Source: Mycolicibacterium sp. (lineage in GTDB: Bacteria > Actinomycetota > Actinomycetes > Mycobacteriales > Mycobacteriaceae). From it: 64,000 bases of DNA. The stretch lies in assembly GCF_016462545.1 (NCBI RefSeq), contig NZ_JAEMTA010000006.1, forward strand, positions 104,477-168,476, written 5' to 3'. The notes under the pieces are model-generated. The model saw nothing but the letters and a program-made list of their open reading frames with translations. It searched no databases and had not been told where the DNA came from. Shown one piece after another: positions 36,139 through 44,221 of the stretch. The translations under genes and the position numbers were made by a program. Each line of letters opens with the position of its first letter. The first letter of the stretch is position 1.

Positions 36139-36248
36139 TGGGCAGCTGTCAGATCACCGTCGACCGGGCCCGGTGCGCGGGAATCGGATTGTGCGAAGCC
36201 ATCTCTCCAAGCGTCCCATCACCATCTCAACGCCGGGCTGATTCATAG
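36138..36248 (+). pseudogene. truncated 3Fe-4S ferredoxin (36 codons)
   Basis: MGSCQITVDRARCAGIGLCE is the N-terminal half of a P450-type 3Fe-4S ferredoxin with C13 and C19 of the CxxXxxC motif. After AISPSV the sequence becomes unrelated and stops, losing the distal Cys-Pro that completes the cluster. Its 3' end overlaps the 3' end of the convergent LuxR gene. It therefore cannot bind a normal cluster; this looks like a 3' deletion when the LuxR gene became its neighbour. Confidence 0.7.
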
Positions 36249-37324
36249 AGTCGCGAGACCGCTTCGGCGCGGTTGCTCACCCGGAGCTTGCGGAGGATGT
36301 GCTTCACGTGTTGTTTGACGGTGCCCTCGGCGACGACGAGTTTGGCGGCCACCCCGGCATTGGTGCAGCCCTGTGCCATCAGCTCGAGCACTTCGACTTC
36401 GCGTCGCGTCAACACCTCGCGCACCGAACGCACCGCCGTCGGCGAGAACCGCGGCGGCTGCTGGGAAACGGCGCCCGACGAAATGTCGATCGCGACGTCG
36501 TGAACGCCGCGCAACGCGTCGTCGGCCTCGGTCGCCGCCGACTTCAACGCCTCGGCAGCGGAGTGCAACTGCTCGACCACCGTGGCCCGGCTCAGCGCCA
36601 GCCGCAGCCCGTGCGAGAACGCCAGCAGCACCTCGCGGTCCACCACGTCGGTGTCGCGACCCTGGAGGTAGCGATCCGCATGCAGCAGACCGACCACCTG
36701 TGCACGCGAGATAATCGGAGCGGCAACGTAGGAACGCGACAACGAGGCGTCGGCGATGGGTCGGTGCACCCTGGACTCCTGCTGAACGTCGGTGACCACG
36801 ACGGCCTGGCGGCGACGCACGATTTCGGTCTCGAACAACCCGGGTACCAGAGGCTGCGGCTGCTCCTGGCCGACCTTGTTGATGGCCTCGGCCCACATCG
36901 GGTTGTCGGCGATGAACACGGCTTGCGAGACCCACATCCCTTCCGCGACATGGGAGATGATGGCCCTGTCGAAACCGAGATCGGCAATCAGCCGAGGGGC
37001 CATCGCCACCAACTCGTCCACCGAGCAGGGCGCCGCCTCCAGCCGCGCCAGCACATCGCCCAGTCGGTGCCCGATCTCGCTCTGTTCCAACTCGCGGGCC
37101 GACAACATGGCGTGGTCCACGTCCGCCAGTCGGTGCAGCGCACACAACAATTCCGTCGCGGACTTCGACGAGGAATCGACGAGCACGTCGTGCAGGGCGT
37201 CCCACGCGCCGTCGATCACCGCACGGGCGTCCGGTGCGCGCACCACGGTCTGCGGATCCGCGTCGTCCAGCACGTCGCGCAGGCCCTCCAACACCGCGCG
37301 TACCTGCGACTCGTTGTGATCCAC
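36227..37324 (-). CDS. GAF-LuxR transcriptional regulator, 365 aa
   Basis: Helical N-terminus, GAF-like domain with ETEIVRRRQAVVVTDVQQES and SRSYVAAPI, and LuxR HTH with LTRREVEVLELMAQGCTNAG and [20 protein letters not shown]. It is transcribed away from the acyl-CoA dehydrogenase at 37438, a typical regulator-target arrangement. Its last 22 bases overlap the truncated ferredoxin on the other strand. Confidence 0.88.
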   Translation of the reverse strand: MDHNESQVRAVLEGLRDVLDDADPQTVVRAPDARAVIDGAWDALHDVLVDSSSKSATELLCALHRLADVDHAMLSARELEQSEIGHRLGDVLARLEAAPCSVDELVAMAPRLIADLGFDRAIISHVAEGMWVSQAVFIADNPMWAEAINKVGQEQPQPLVPGLFETEIVRRRQAVVVTDVQQESRVHRPIADASLSRSYVAAPIISRAQVVGLLHADRYLQGRDTDVVDREVLLAFSHGLRLALSRATVVEQLHSAAEALKSAATEADDALRGVHDVAIDISSGAVSQQPPRFSPTAVRSVREVLTRREVEVLELMAQGCTNAGVAAKLVVAEGTVKQHVKHILRKLRVSNRAEAVSRLYESARR

Positions 37325-37437
37325 CCCACAATCCTAGGGCAGAGCCGAAGGATGCGGCGCCCGCCACCGGCGCCGCTACGGGCCTCCGAACCGGAACGAC
37401 CGCTTCACCTGTTCGACTCCCCCGAAAGGACACCACG

Positions 37438-38670
37438 ATGACCTCATCGCTTGTCGGCCTACCGCGTACGTCGGACCGCCTCTTCGACGATCTGCTGCTC
37501 CCCGGCGAGACGGTCGAGATCCGCTCGGAGGTACGGGACTTCGCCGAGCGGGTGTTGGCCCCGCGGGCCGCTGAGCTGAATTGCGCAGAGGAGTCCAGGT
37601 CTGCGTTCCCCAGGGACGTCCTGCACGCGATGGCCGACGCCGGCCTCTACCAAATCCCGTATGCCGCCGACGTCGGCGGCCGGGGCCTCGAGTTTCCGAT
37701 GTTGGCCGCAGCAACCGTTCTCGAGGAGATGGCCTACTTCACCCCGGGCGTGGCCTCGGCGCTCTACGACGGACAGGCCCTGCTGGTCGGCCGCACGCTA
37801 GATGCCGCGCCCGCACACATTCGCGGTGATTACCTGCCCAGGCTCATCCGCGGTGAGATCGTCGGATCGTTCGCCACCAGTGAGCCCGGCGCCAGCACTG
37901 ACCTGTCGGTGAAGGCGATGCAGAGCACGGCGACCCCGGTGTCTGGTGGATACCGCCTCACCGGTCACAAACGCTGGATCACCAATTCCTGCGCGGCAGA
38001 CATCATGACGACCCTGTGCCTGGTGGACGGTCAGCACGCCATGCTGTTGGTGGACATGCACGCCGATGGGGTGGTCGTCGGCGAACCCGACAAGAAGATG
38101 GGGAATCGGTTGCAGCTGACGTCCGACGTCGAGCTCACCGACGTGTTCGTACCCGATGACCACGTGATCGCAGGGCCTGGACGCGGTCTCAGGGCGGCGC
38201 TCGAGAGCCTCACCCTCGGCCGCATCGGTGTCGGCGCCATGGGAGTGGGGATGGCCCAGTGCGCCTTCGATCACGCGGCGGCTCATCTGCGCCGCCGGAG
38301 CGCATTCGGGTCGAAACTGGGCGCGTTTCAGCACTGGCAGTTCCAGATGGCCGAGCATGCGATCACGTTGGAGGCCGCGCGTTCGCTCTACCAGAAGGCG
38401 GCTCGCAAGTCCGACGGCGGCATCACCCCCGAACCTGAGGCCTCGATGGCCAAGGTGACCGGCAGCCGCGCCGCAGTCGACGTGGCCAGGGACGCCATCC
38501 AGGTCCACGGCGGCTACGGATTCGTTCGAGAACTGAGTGCCGGCGGCAGCACGAATCATCTCGAATCCATTTGGCGCGACAGCAAAGTCGGCGAAATCTA
38601 TGAGGGCGCGAATGAGGTGCAGCTGTGGAGCATCGCACGTGTCGCGCTCGGTCGGGATATCACCGGTTGA
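37438..38670 (+). CDS. acyl-CoA dehydrogenase, 410 aa
   Basis: Canonical acyl-CoA dehydrogenase: SFATSEPGASTDL, GHKRWITNSCAADIM, RRRSAFGSKLGAFQHWQF, and C-terminal VGEIYEGANEVQLW with the catalytic Glu in the usual IYEG context. This contrasts with the FadE proteins at 721, 21505 and 58774, where that residue differs. AAAGGA precedes the ATG. Likely a straightforward alpha,beta-dehydrogenase; substrate unknown. Divergent from the LuxR gene and upstream of the TetR gene. Confidence 0.9.
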   Translation: MTSSLVGLPRTSDRLFDDLLLPGETVEIRSEVRDFAERVLAPRAAELNCAEESRSAFPRDVLHAMADAGLYQIPYAADVGGRGLEFPMLAAATVLEEMAYFTPGVASALYDGQALLVGRTLDAAPAHIRGDYLPRLIRGEIVGSFATSEPGASTDLSVKAMQSTATPVSGGYRLTGHKRWITNSCAADIMTTLCLVDGQHAMLLVDMHADGVVVGEPDKKMGNRLQLTSDVELTDVFVPDDHVIAGPGRGLRAALESLTLGRIGVGAMGVGMAQCAFDHAAAHLRRRSAFGSKLGAFQHWQFQMAEHAITLEAARSLYQKAARKSDGGITPEPEASMAKVTGSRAAVDVARDAIQVHGGYGFVRELSAGGSTNHLESIWRDSKVGEIYEGANEVQLWSIARVALGRDITG

Positions 38671-38699
38671 CGTCATTGGGCTCAATCAGCCGCACCCAA

Positions 38700-38717
38700 T
38701 GTGTAGCATCATTCACT
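38700..38717. promoter_or_regulatory. putative TetR autoregulatory operator
   Basis: TGTGTAGCATCATTCACT, 70 bp upstream of the TetR gene. It agrees at 15 of 18 positions with AGTGTTTCATCATTCACT at 51818 before the carboxylase operon. Near repeats GATCAT...ATGATC lie just downstream (38725-38747). Confidence 0.55.
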
Positions 38718-38787
38718 AGTCGACGATCATTTAGCCAGTTCATGATCGACCCGTAATGAACGCTCCCGCACATTGGAGGTGGCGACC

Positions 38788-39393
38788 ATGGCCGCAGACC
38801 CGGCCGACGTTGCCCAACCACGGGTCCGTACCCGCGACCCGGAGCGCAAGAACCGCATTCTGTTGGCAGCAGCTGATCTGGTCGCGCGCAAGGGTTTCCA
38901 CGCAGTGTCGATCGCCGAGATCGGCACCGCGGCGGGCATCACCGGCTCTGGTGTGTACCGACACTTCGAGAGCAAGTCCGCCGTCCTCGTCGCCCTGTTC
39001 GACCGGGTGATCGACGAGCTGCTCCGTGACGAGCAGCGCATCCTCGAGGACACTCCGGAACTGGGCCGCGCGCTTGACCTGCTGATCGCGGGTCAGGTCG
39101 AATTCGTGGTCGGTGACCGTGAACTCGCGCAGGTCTACTACAACGAGATCAACAACCTGCCAGAGGACGACCGCCGACGACTTCGGCGCAAGCAGCGCCT
39201 CTACCTCGAAGAGTGGGTCCACCTGGTCAACGAGCAGCGCGAGGATCTGACCGATACCGACGCGCGGGCAGTGGTGCATGCAGTGATCGGCGCCATCCAA
39301 TCACCGCTGTTCCACAACACCGGCCTGGAGCAGGCGCGTCTGCGCGTTCTGCTGACCGAGGCCGCGCGCGCCATTCTCGGCATCGCGGGCTGA
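38788..39393 (+). CDS. TetR/AcrR family transcriptional regulator, 201 aa
   Basis: N-terminal TetR DNA-binding domain (about 20-65: KNRILLAAADLVARKGFHAV, GITGSGVYRHFESKSAVLVA) followed by an all-helical ligand domain. GGAGGT seven bases before ATG 38788 sets the start. It probably represses itself and, from the shared operator sequence, the carboxylase operon at 51867. TetR regulators of this kind often respond to acyl-CoA pathway intermediates. Confidence 0.9.
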   Translation: MAADPADVAQPRVRTRDPERKNRILLAAADLVARKGFHAVSIAEIGTAAGITGSGVYRHFESKSAVLVALFDRVIDELLRDEQRILEDTPELGRALDLLIAGQVEFVVGDRELAQVYYNEINNLPEDDRRRLRRKQRLYLEEWVHLVNEQREDLTDTDARAVVHAVIGAIQSPLFHNTGLEQARLRVLLTEAARAILGIAG

Positions 39394-39405
39394 CCGGAAA
39401 CCCAG

Positions 39406-39807
39406 CTAGCGCCGTGGCAGCGCCAGAAAGTCCCGCATGTCCCAGTAGTCGCGCCAATGGCTGAGGTACCCGCCGTCGAACCGCATCACGCCGGCCACGG
39501 GCAGGGAAAGGAAGCGACTGCCCGTGGAGTCGACGAGATGGTCGACACGTTCGCTGTAGACGACGCCGCCCGATCCGCCGAACGACAGGAGGTCGACGTC
39601 GATGGTGGTGAGGTCGTAGCCGTCCCTGAAACCCTCGAGCAGCCCGACGGCCGCCTCGCCGCCATAGGTCGTCGGGATGGGCGGCGGCCCGGCAACCCAC
39701 TCACCGCCTTCCCCGAGGGCCGTCCGGTACGCGTCGCACATCTCGTCGAAGCTGATTGCCCAGCGCCGGAAGAAGGCCTCGACGTCGAGGTGTGCGCCGA
39801 TCGTCAT
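39406..39807 (-). CDS. limonene-1,2-epoxide hydrolase-like protein, 133 aa
   Basis: Small SnoaL/NTF2-type fold protein. VVYSERVDHL and SHWRDYWDMRDF carry R87, D89 and D120, which have exactly the spacing of the Arg-Asp-Asp catalytic triad (R99/D101/D132) of limonene-1,2-epoxide hydrolase. The Tyr and Asn that position water in that enzyme are not present in the matching segment (WVAGPPPIPTTYGG). It may be an epoxide hydrolase with altered specificity, or a different NTF2-fold enzyme. Co-translated with the upstream membrane protein (ATGA overlap). Confidence 0.7.
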   Translation of the reverse strand: MTIGAHLDVEAFFRRWAISFDEMCDAYRTALGEGGEWVAGPPPIPTTYGGEAAVGLLEGFRDGYDLTTIDVDLLSFGGSGGVVYSERVDHLVDSTGSRFLSLPVAGVMRFDGGYLSHWRDYWDMRDFLALPRR

Positions 39808-40616
39808 ACCGTGGTCGCCTGGTCCGCGACCGATTGCGCTCTCGGGTCGTCCGATGTGCCAGTGCCGGCCGTAACGTCGGGCAGGAACGACGCTGCGCTC
39901 CAGACCAATACACCCGCCAGGCCGATGCTGATCACGGTCCCTGCTGCCACCAGGGCCGTCGAGGTGTTCTCGGCGTGCAGCGCGATGATCATCGGCCAGC
40001 CCGCGCCGAGGTTGGCCATCAGGAACGTGCATGGGAAGACGACGAAGAGTCCGAGCAGCTGCCAGACGTCCCTGGATCGCGAACGCAACATCGCCGCGGC
40101 GACGGCGAAGCAGATCACCTGGGCGGCCTCGAGCACGCCGATCACCAAGGGGTAGTTGAAGATCCGCAACACATGCGGTCCCCAGTAGCTGTAGGCGCCC
40201 GCGTTGATGCCGAACATCTCGAACGCGCAGGACATCACGAGCTCGAGGCCCGCGAACGCGAACAGCTTTCGGCGGGTCAGGGTGCCCCGATGGATCTCCC
40301 TGGCGATGAAGATCGCCGCGCTGGCGTAGAGCACCACGTAGCCGCTGTGCGTCCAGATCGGTTGTGGGATGTCGAAGGCGGTGAAATGCGTCCACATCCC
40401 CGCGGTGGAATAGAAGTAGAGCGTCATCACGACGTCGTAGATCGGCTCGACGAACGCGCCCACCATGACGGCGAGAACCATCAACGCATAGAACGGTGTG
40501 CCTTCGCGACGGCCCATCCGAATGGCCAGCGCGAGGATGACGGCGGTCAGCGCCCAACTGGCGTAGGTCAGGATCGCCTGTGCGGTCAGGTTCAACTCGT
40601 GGTCGATCGGTGGCAT
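39804..40616 (-). CDS. uncharacterised 7-TM membrane protein (possibly AveC-like), 270 aa
   Basis: About seven hydrophobic helices. Conserved-looking polar positions inside the membrane region include FVEPIYDVVMTLYFY, WTHSGYVVLY and FGINAGAYSYWG. The length and pattern recall the AveC-like spirocyclase family found near mycobacterial P450 genes, but I am not certain. It overlaps the epoxide-hydrolase-like gene by four bases, so the two probably act together, perhaps on a lipophilic cyclic substrate. Confidence 0.6.
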   Translation of the reverse strand: MPPIDHELNLTAQAILTYASWALTAVILALAIRMGRREGTPFYALMVLAVMVGAFVEPIYDVVMTLYFYSTAGMWTHFTAFDIPQPIWTHSGYVVLYASAAIFIAREIHRGTLTRRKLFAFAGLELVMSCAFEMFGINAGAYSYWGPHVLRIFNYPLVIGVLEAAQVICFAVAAAMLRSRSRDVWQLLGLFVVFPCTFLMANLGAGWPMIIALHAENTSTALVAAGTVISIGLAGVLVWSAASFLPDVTAGTGTSDDPRAQSVADQATTV

Positions 40617-40671
40617 GCGTTCACGGTATGAGCCAGGTCACCCCGCATCGGCTCCACCCGGGGGGATTTGC

Positions 40672-40686
40672 CTCCCCCGAGGGGAG
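40672..40686. promoter_or_regulatory. CCCC-N3-GGGG palindrome, copy 6 (CTCCCC-CGA-GGGGAG)
   Basis: Perfect 6-bp arms in the 113-bp divergent gap between the membrane-protein gene (start 40616) and the LLM gene (40730). Because no transcript ends here, this copy cannot be a terminator, which supports an operator role for the motif. Confidence 0.55.
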
Positions 40687-40729
40687 AGTGTCCCGGTCGG
40701 TACCGGACCGCCCGTGTCAGGCTGACGGC

Positions 40730-41773
40730 ATGGACGTGGACGGCAATTTCGGCGGCTCGATCGACGGCACCGGAGGAGCCGATCTGAGCACGCTGGCGGA
40801 TCAGGTGGCCGAGGCGGAGCGCATCGGTTATGACGGACTCTGGTCGACGGAGGTGAGCCGGGATCCCTTCCTGCCGTTGGCGTTGGCAGCGGCGTGGTCG
40901 CCGACGGTGCGAATCGGCACGGCGGTCGCCGTCGCCTTCGCCCGCAATCCGATGAGCATGGCCGTCGTGGCCAACGACCTCAACACCCTGAGCGCGGGTC
41001 GGTTCACCCTCGGCCTGGGTTCGCAGATCCAGGCGCACGTCGAGCGGAGGTTCGGCATGCCGTGGTCGCCGCCTGCGCACCGGATGCGGGAATACCTCGC
41101 TGCGCTGCGGGCGATCTGGCGCTGTTGGCAGACCGGTGAGCGGCTCGACTTCCGCGGCGAGAACTACCAGCACACGTTGATGACACCGATGTTCTCCCCA
41201 GGGCCGAGTGCTTACGGGCCGCCGCCGGTGCACCTTGCCGCGGTGGGTCCGAAGATGACGACGGTGGCCGCGGAGGCCGCCGACGGACTCCTCGTCCACG
41301 GTTTCACCACGCAACGCTATCTGCGTGAGGTGACGATCCCTCTGGTCGAGACCGGCCTTCATGCGTCCGGTCGCACCAGGGACGACTTCACCATGTCGTA
41401 CCCCGGCCTCGTCGTCACCGGCGTTGCGGAACCACAGTTCGACGTGGCAGTGAACCAGGTGCGACGCCAAATCGCCTTCTACGGAGCGACTCCCGCGTAC
41501 CGCGGCGTCCTCGACCTCCACGGGTGGGGCGACCTGCACACCGAGTTGCACCGCCTGTCCAAGTCCGGTGACTGGTCGACGATGACCGGCCTGATCGACG
41601 ACGAGATGCTGCGAACGTTCGCGGTCGTCGGGGAACCGAAGGACGTCGGCACCGCGATCGTCGAGCGCTTCGGCGAACTGGTCGACCGATTCACCCTCTA
41701 CGCGCCCTACCCCCTCGACGAGGCCGCCAAGGCGACCGTCGTCGAGGGGATCAAGGCAAGGATGCGTGACTAG
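40730..41773 (+). CDS. LLM-class flavin oxidoreductase, 347 aa
   Basis: Luciferase-like TIM barrel, F420-type by pattern: DLNTLSAGRFTLGLGSQIQA, ERRFGMPWSPPAHRMREYL, PVHLAAVGPKMTTVAAEAAD. ATG 40730 has no good ribosome site. It is convergent with the acyl-CoA dehydrogenase downstream (4-bp overlap of the 3' ends) and divergent from the epoxide-hydrolase/membrane pair, with which it may share a promoter region. Substrate unknown. Confidence 0.87.
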   Translation: MDVDGNFGGSIDGTGGADLSTLADQVAEAERIGYDGLWSTEVSRDPFLPLALAAAWSPTVRIGTAVAVAFARNPMSMAVVANDLNTLSAGRFTLGLGSQIQAHVERRFGMPWSPPAHRMREYLAALRAIWRCWQTGERLDFRGENYQHTLMTPMFSPGPSAYGPPPVHLAAVGPKMTTVAAEAADGLLVHGFTTQRYLREVTIPLVETGLHASGRTRDDFTMSYPGLVVTGVAEPQFDVAVNQVRRQIAFYGATPAYRGVLDLHGWGDLHTELHRLSKSGDWSTMTGLIDDEMLRTFAVVGEPKDVGTAIVERFGELVDRFTLYAPYPLDEAAKATVVEGIKARMRD

Positions 41774-43011
41774 CTCTTGGCCGCCGCGGCGGTGTTGAGC
41801 AGGAATTCACCGATGTAGGTCTGGGTCTGGTCGCCGTTGAGCGGCTGGAACATCGATGCCGCCGAGTCGCGGTAGAGCCGTTCGAAGATGGTGCCCTTGC
41901 GGAACGACTCGCCGCCGATCAAGCTCATCGCCCGTTTCGACATGTGCATCACGTTCTCGGAGCAGAAGGTCTTGGCCAGACCCAGGTAGGGGAAGCGCAA
42001 CTCCGGCGGCCACGTCTTGTCGGTGCCGTCCATCTGGTTCAGGCAGGTCTGGTGCACCACGCGTCGGGACAGTTCGACGCGCGTCGCCATGTCCCCGACG
42101 CCGTCGACGACGTGGCCGATGTTCTTGACCTCGGTATCGGCGGCGACGATGGCACCAAAGGTGGCGCCGAGGTGCTTCTTGGCCAGCTTGGCCACCGTCT
42201 CTTCCAGGATGCGCTCCTGCATGCCGAGATAGATGCTGGCGAACATCAGCGATGCCCACTCGAGCACGCCGAAGGCGCCTGCGCGCCAAGGTGAGACGAA
42301 CCCGTCCTCCGGCACGAAGTAACCGTCGAAGTGAATGACCTGAGTGCCCGTCGCGTGCATGCCGAGCGCGTTCCAGGTCTTCTCGATGCGGACGCCGTCG
42401 CCGATGCCGTTCTCGTCGACCTTGAAGTCACCGATGAACAACTTCTCCGCGGCCACCCGGCCCTCGAACGTGTCGGGCAGATTACCCTCGGCGTCGGTCT
42501 CGGTGGCGTTGGTGGTGATGATGTCGGCCGCCTCGCACAGGGTGCCCCATGTTTTCTTGCCGTACAGCTTCCAGCCGCCGCCGGCCTGCGGGACCGCCTG
42601 CATGTCGGCGAGTCCGGAGAAGCCGGCCCGCTTCTCCGAGAACGGCCCGAACATCAGCTCGCCGTCGGCGACCCGACCCAGCCAGTACTTGTTCTGCTCC
42701 TCGCTCATCAGGTTTCCGGCGATGCCCAGCATGATGTAGTGCATGTTGTAGGCCAAGGTGATGGCCGAGTCGCCGCGGGAGAGTTCAGAGATGATCTTGG
42801 ACACCTGAAGGATGTTGCCGCCAGGGCCGCCAAATGCCTTGGGCACCGGCAGAGCGCCGAGTCCGGACTTCTTGAAGACCTCGATCGACGGGTAGGCGAA
42901 AGTGTTCGCCACGTCGTACTCGGGACCGATCTCGCGGAAGTACTGTGAGACCTTCTGCGCCTTGGCGAAATACGGCGCGAAGTCCTCGTCCGTCAAATCC
43001 TGCTCCAACAT
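41770..43011 (-). CDS. acyl-CoA dehydrogenase family protein, 413 aa
   Basis: Acyl-CoA dehydrogenase fold with the N-terminal helical domain (QKVSQYFREIGPEYDVANTF), middle domain (FGPFSEKRAGFSGLADMQAV, YGKKTWGTLCEAADI) and an atypical C-terminal part ending FQPLNGDQTQTYIGEFLLN. The usual FGRP and IYEGT signatures are not obvious, so this is a divergent member, possibly a flavin-dependent oxidase or monooxygenase-like protein. AATGGAG six bases upstream favours ATG 43011 over 43032. Divergent from the SnoaL pair. Confidence 0.8.
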   Translation of the reverse strand: MLEQDLTDEDFAPYFAKAQKVSQYFREIGPEYDVANTFAYPSIEVFKKSGLGALPVPKAFGGPGGNILQVSKIISELSRGDSAITLAYNMHYIMLGIAGNLMSEEQNKYWLGRVADGELMFGPFSEKRAGFSGLADMQAVPQAGGGWKLYGKKTWGTLCEAADIITTNATETDAEGNLPDTFEGRVAAEKLFIGDFKVDENGIGDGVRIEKTWNALGMHATGTQVIHFDGYFVPEDGFVSPWRAGAFGVLEWASLMFASIYLGMQERILEETVAKLAKKHLGATFGAIVAADTEVKNIGHVVDGVGDMATRVELSRRVVHQTCLNQMDGTDKTWPPELRFPYLGLAKTFCSENVMHMSKRAMSLIGGESFRKGTIFERLYRDSAASMFQPLNGDQTQTYIGEFLLNTAAAAKS

Positions 43012-43167
43012 GACAACTCCATTTCGTTCCATCGGTGATCGTGCCGTGGTTGTCTCCGATGCTGCTCTGCCTCCTGCTCGGCCACACCCCTCACAGGGGG
43101 GATGTCACTCCAACATCAGGGGCGATCATCGGTGCCCGCAGCGCGCCATCTCCCCGGCTGGATGTCC

Positions 43168-43177
43168 CCCCGAAGGG
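43168..43177. promoter_or_regulatory. CCCC-GAA-GGG motif, copy 7
   Basis: CCCCGAAGGG in the 257-bp divergent gap (43012-43268), 92 bp before the SnoaL-like gene. A second related repeat, ACCCC-TCACA-GGGGG, lies at 43086-43100. Both are in a region where no transcript ends. Confidence 0.5.
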
Positions 43178-43268
43178 CAGTCGGTCTCATCCCGGCGGTA
43201 GGCGACGGCGACGTGGCAGCGCAATAGCGTCGAGTGGGTCTTGCACCACCAGCGAGGAGAACCCATTC

Positions 43269-43721
43269 ATGAGCCACACTTTCGCCGTCAGATGGCTGAA
43301 GGCCTTCCGGGAGAGTCCTGAGGCGGTCGTCGCGCTGTATGCCGACGAATTCCTCTTCGAGGATCCGATTCTCGGACAGACCATCACCTCGAAGGACGAC
43401 CTGCTCCGGGTCTTCGCGCCGTACGCGAACGCCGATACGGAAAATGGCATCGGCATCAACAACTTCCGCATCGACGAGGTCGTCGGCGACGAGAAGTCGG
43501 CCATCTACCGGTGGACCTGGAGGGCGCCGACGGCGACCGCGTTCGTCGGTGTGCCGACCAACGGGAAGATTCCGGGAGCCCGCGGCATCACGTTCCACAT
43601 CTACGACGTCGACGGCCGCATCAAGCGCGAGGAGAGCTTCTGGGACTGCGCCACCGCGGTCGCCGAGCTCGGTCTTCCCGTCCACCCCAGCGCCGTCGCC
43701 AAGATCGGAGCCCTGGCATGA
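43269..43721 (+). CDS. SnoaL/NTF2-like fold protein, 150 aa
   Basis: Small alpha+beta cone protein of the SnoaL/ketosteroid-isomerase superfamily: VVALYADEFLFEDPILGQTI, then YRWTWRAPTATAFVGVPTNG and ITFHIYDVDGRIKREESFWD. Such proteins are isomerases, cyclases, hydrolases or ligand binders. GAGGAG precedes the ATG. The next gene is a paralogue overlapping by four bases, so a heterodimer is likely. Function unknown. Confidence 0.75.
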   Translation: MSHTFAVRWLKAFRESPEAVVALYADEFLFEDPILGQTITSKDDLLRVFAPYANADTENGIGINNFRIDEVVGDEKSAIYRWTWRAPTATAFVGVPTNGKIPGARGITFHIYDVDGRIKREESFWDCATAVAELGLPVHPSAVAKIGALA

Positions 43722-44221
43722 GCACTTCAGCCATCACGCACGCACGGACCTGGGCGAGCGCACTGACGACCGATACCGCCGCGGCCATCGCGCTCTACGC
43801 CGACGACCTGGTCTATGACGACCATGCCGACTCAGACCACGTCTTCGACACCGCCATCACGAAGGACGAGTTGGCGCCGTGGCTGGCTCCCTACGCCAAC
43901 AAGGACGCCGCCAACGGCGCCGGACTTCACACCTTCACCGCCACCGAGGCATTCGATCTGGCCGGCGTCAACGGCAACCCCGCCGTGGTCATCCTGTGGG
44001 ACTGGACCGGAGAGGGCCTGGACACCTACCGTGGCGTGCCGACCGGCGGTCGGACGTTGAGCACCCGTGGCATCACCTGGCACCAACTCGACGCCGACGG
44101 AAGGATCGCCAGGGAGACCACCTACTGGAACGACACGCCGGTCCTTCAGGAACTCGGTCTCCCGATCGTCACACCTGAGTACTGGGTGGAGGGATTCGAT
44201 CCCGCTTCCCTCGCGGGCTAA
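43718..44221 (+). CDS. SnoaL/NTF2-like fold protein, paralogue, 167 aa
   Basis: Same layout as the preceding protein (IALYADDLVYDDHADSDHVF, APYANKDAANGAG, YRGVPTGGRTLSTRGITWHQ, DADGRIARETTYWND) with a longer C-terminus. Start overlaps the upstream stop (ATGA), and the ligase start overlaps this stop (TAATG), so the three genes are translationally coupled. Tandem duplication followed by divergence is evident. No specific activity can be assigned. Confidence 0.75.
   Translation: MSTSAITHARTWASALTTDTAAAIALYADDLVYDDHADSDHVFDTAITKDELAPWLAPYANKDAANGAGLHTFTATEAFDLAGVNGNPAVVILWDWTGEGLDTYRGVPTGGRTLSTRGITWHQLDADGRIARETTYWNDTPVLQELGLPIVTPEYWVEGFDPASLAG

Noticed and set aside
28228..36248. Full P450 redox operon including ferredoxin reductase
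   Set aside because: Both ferredoxin types are present but no reductase sequence was found in the window.
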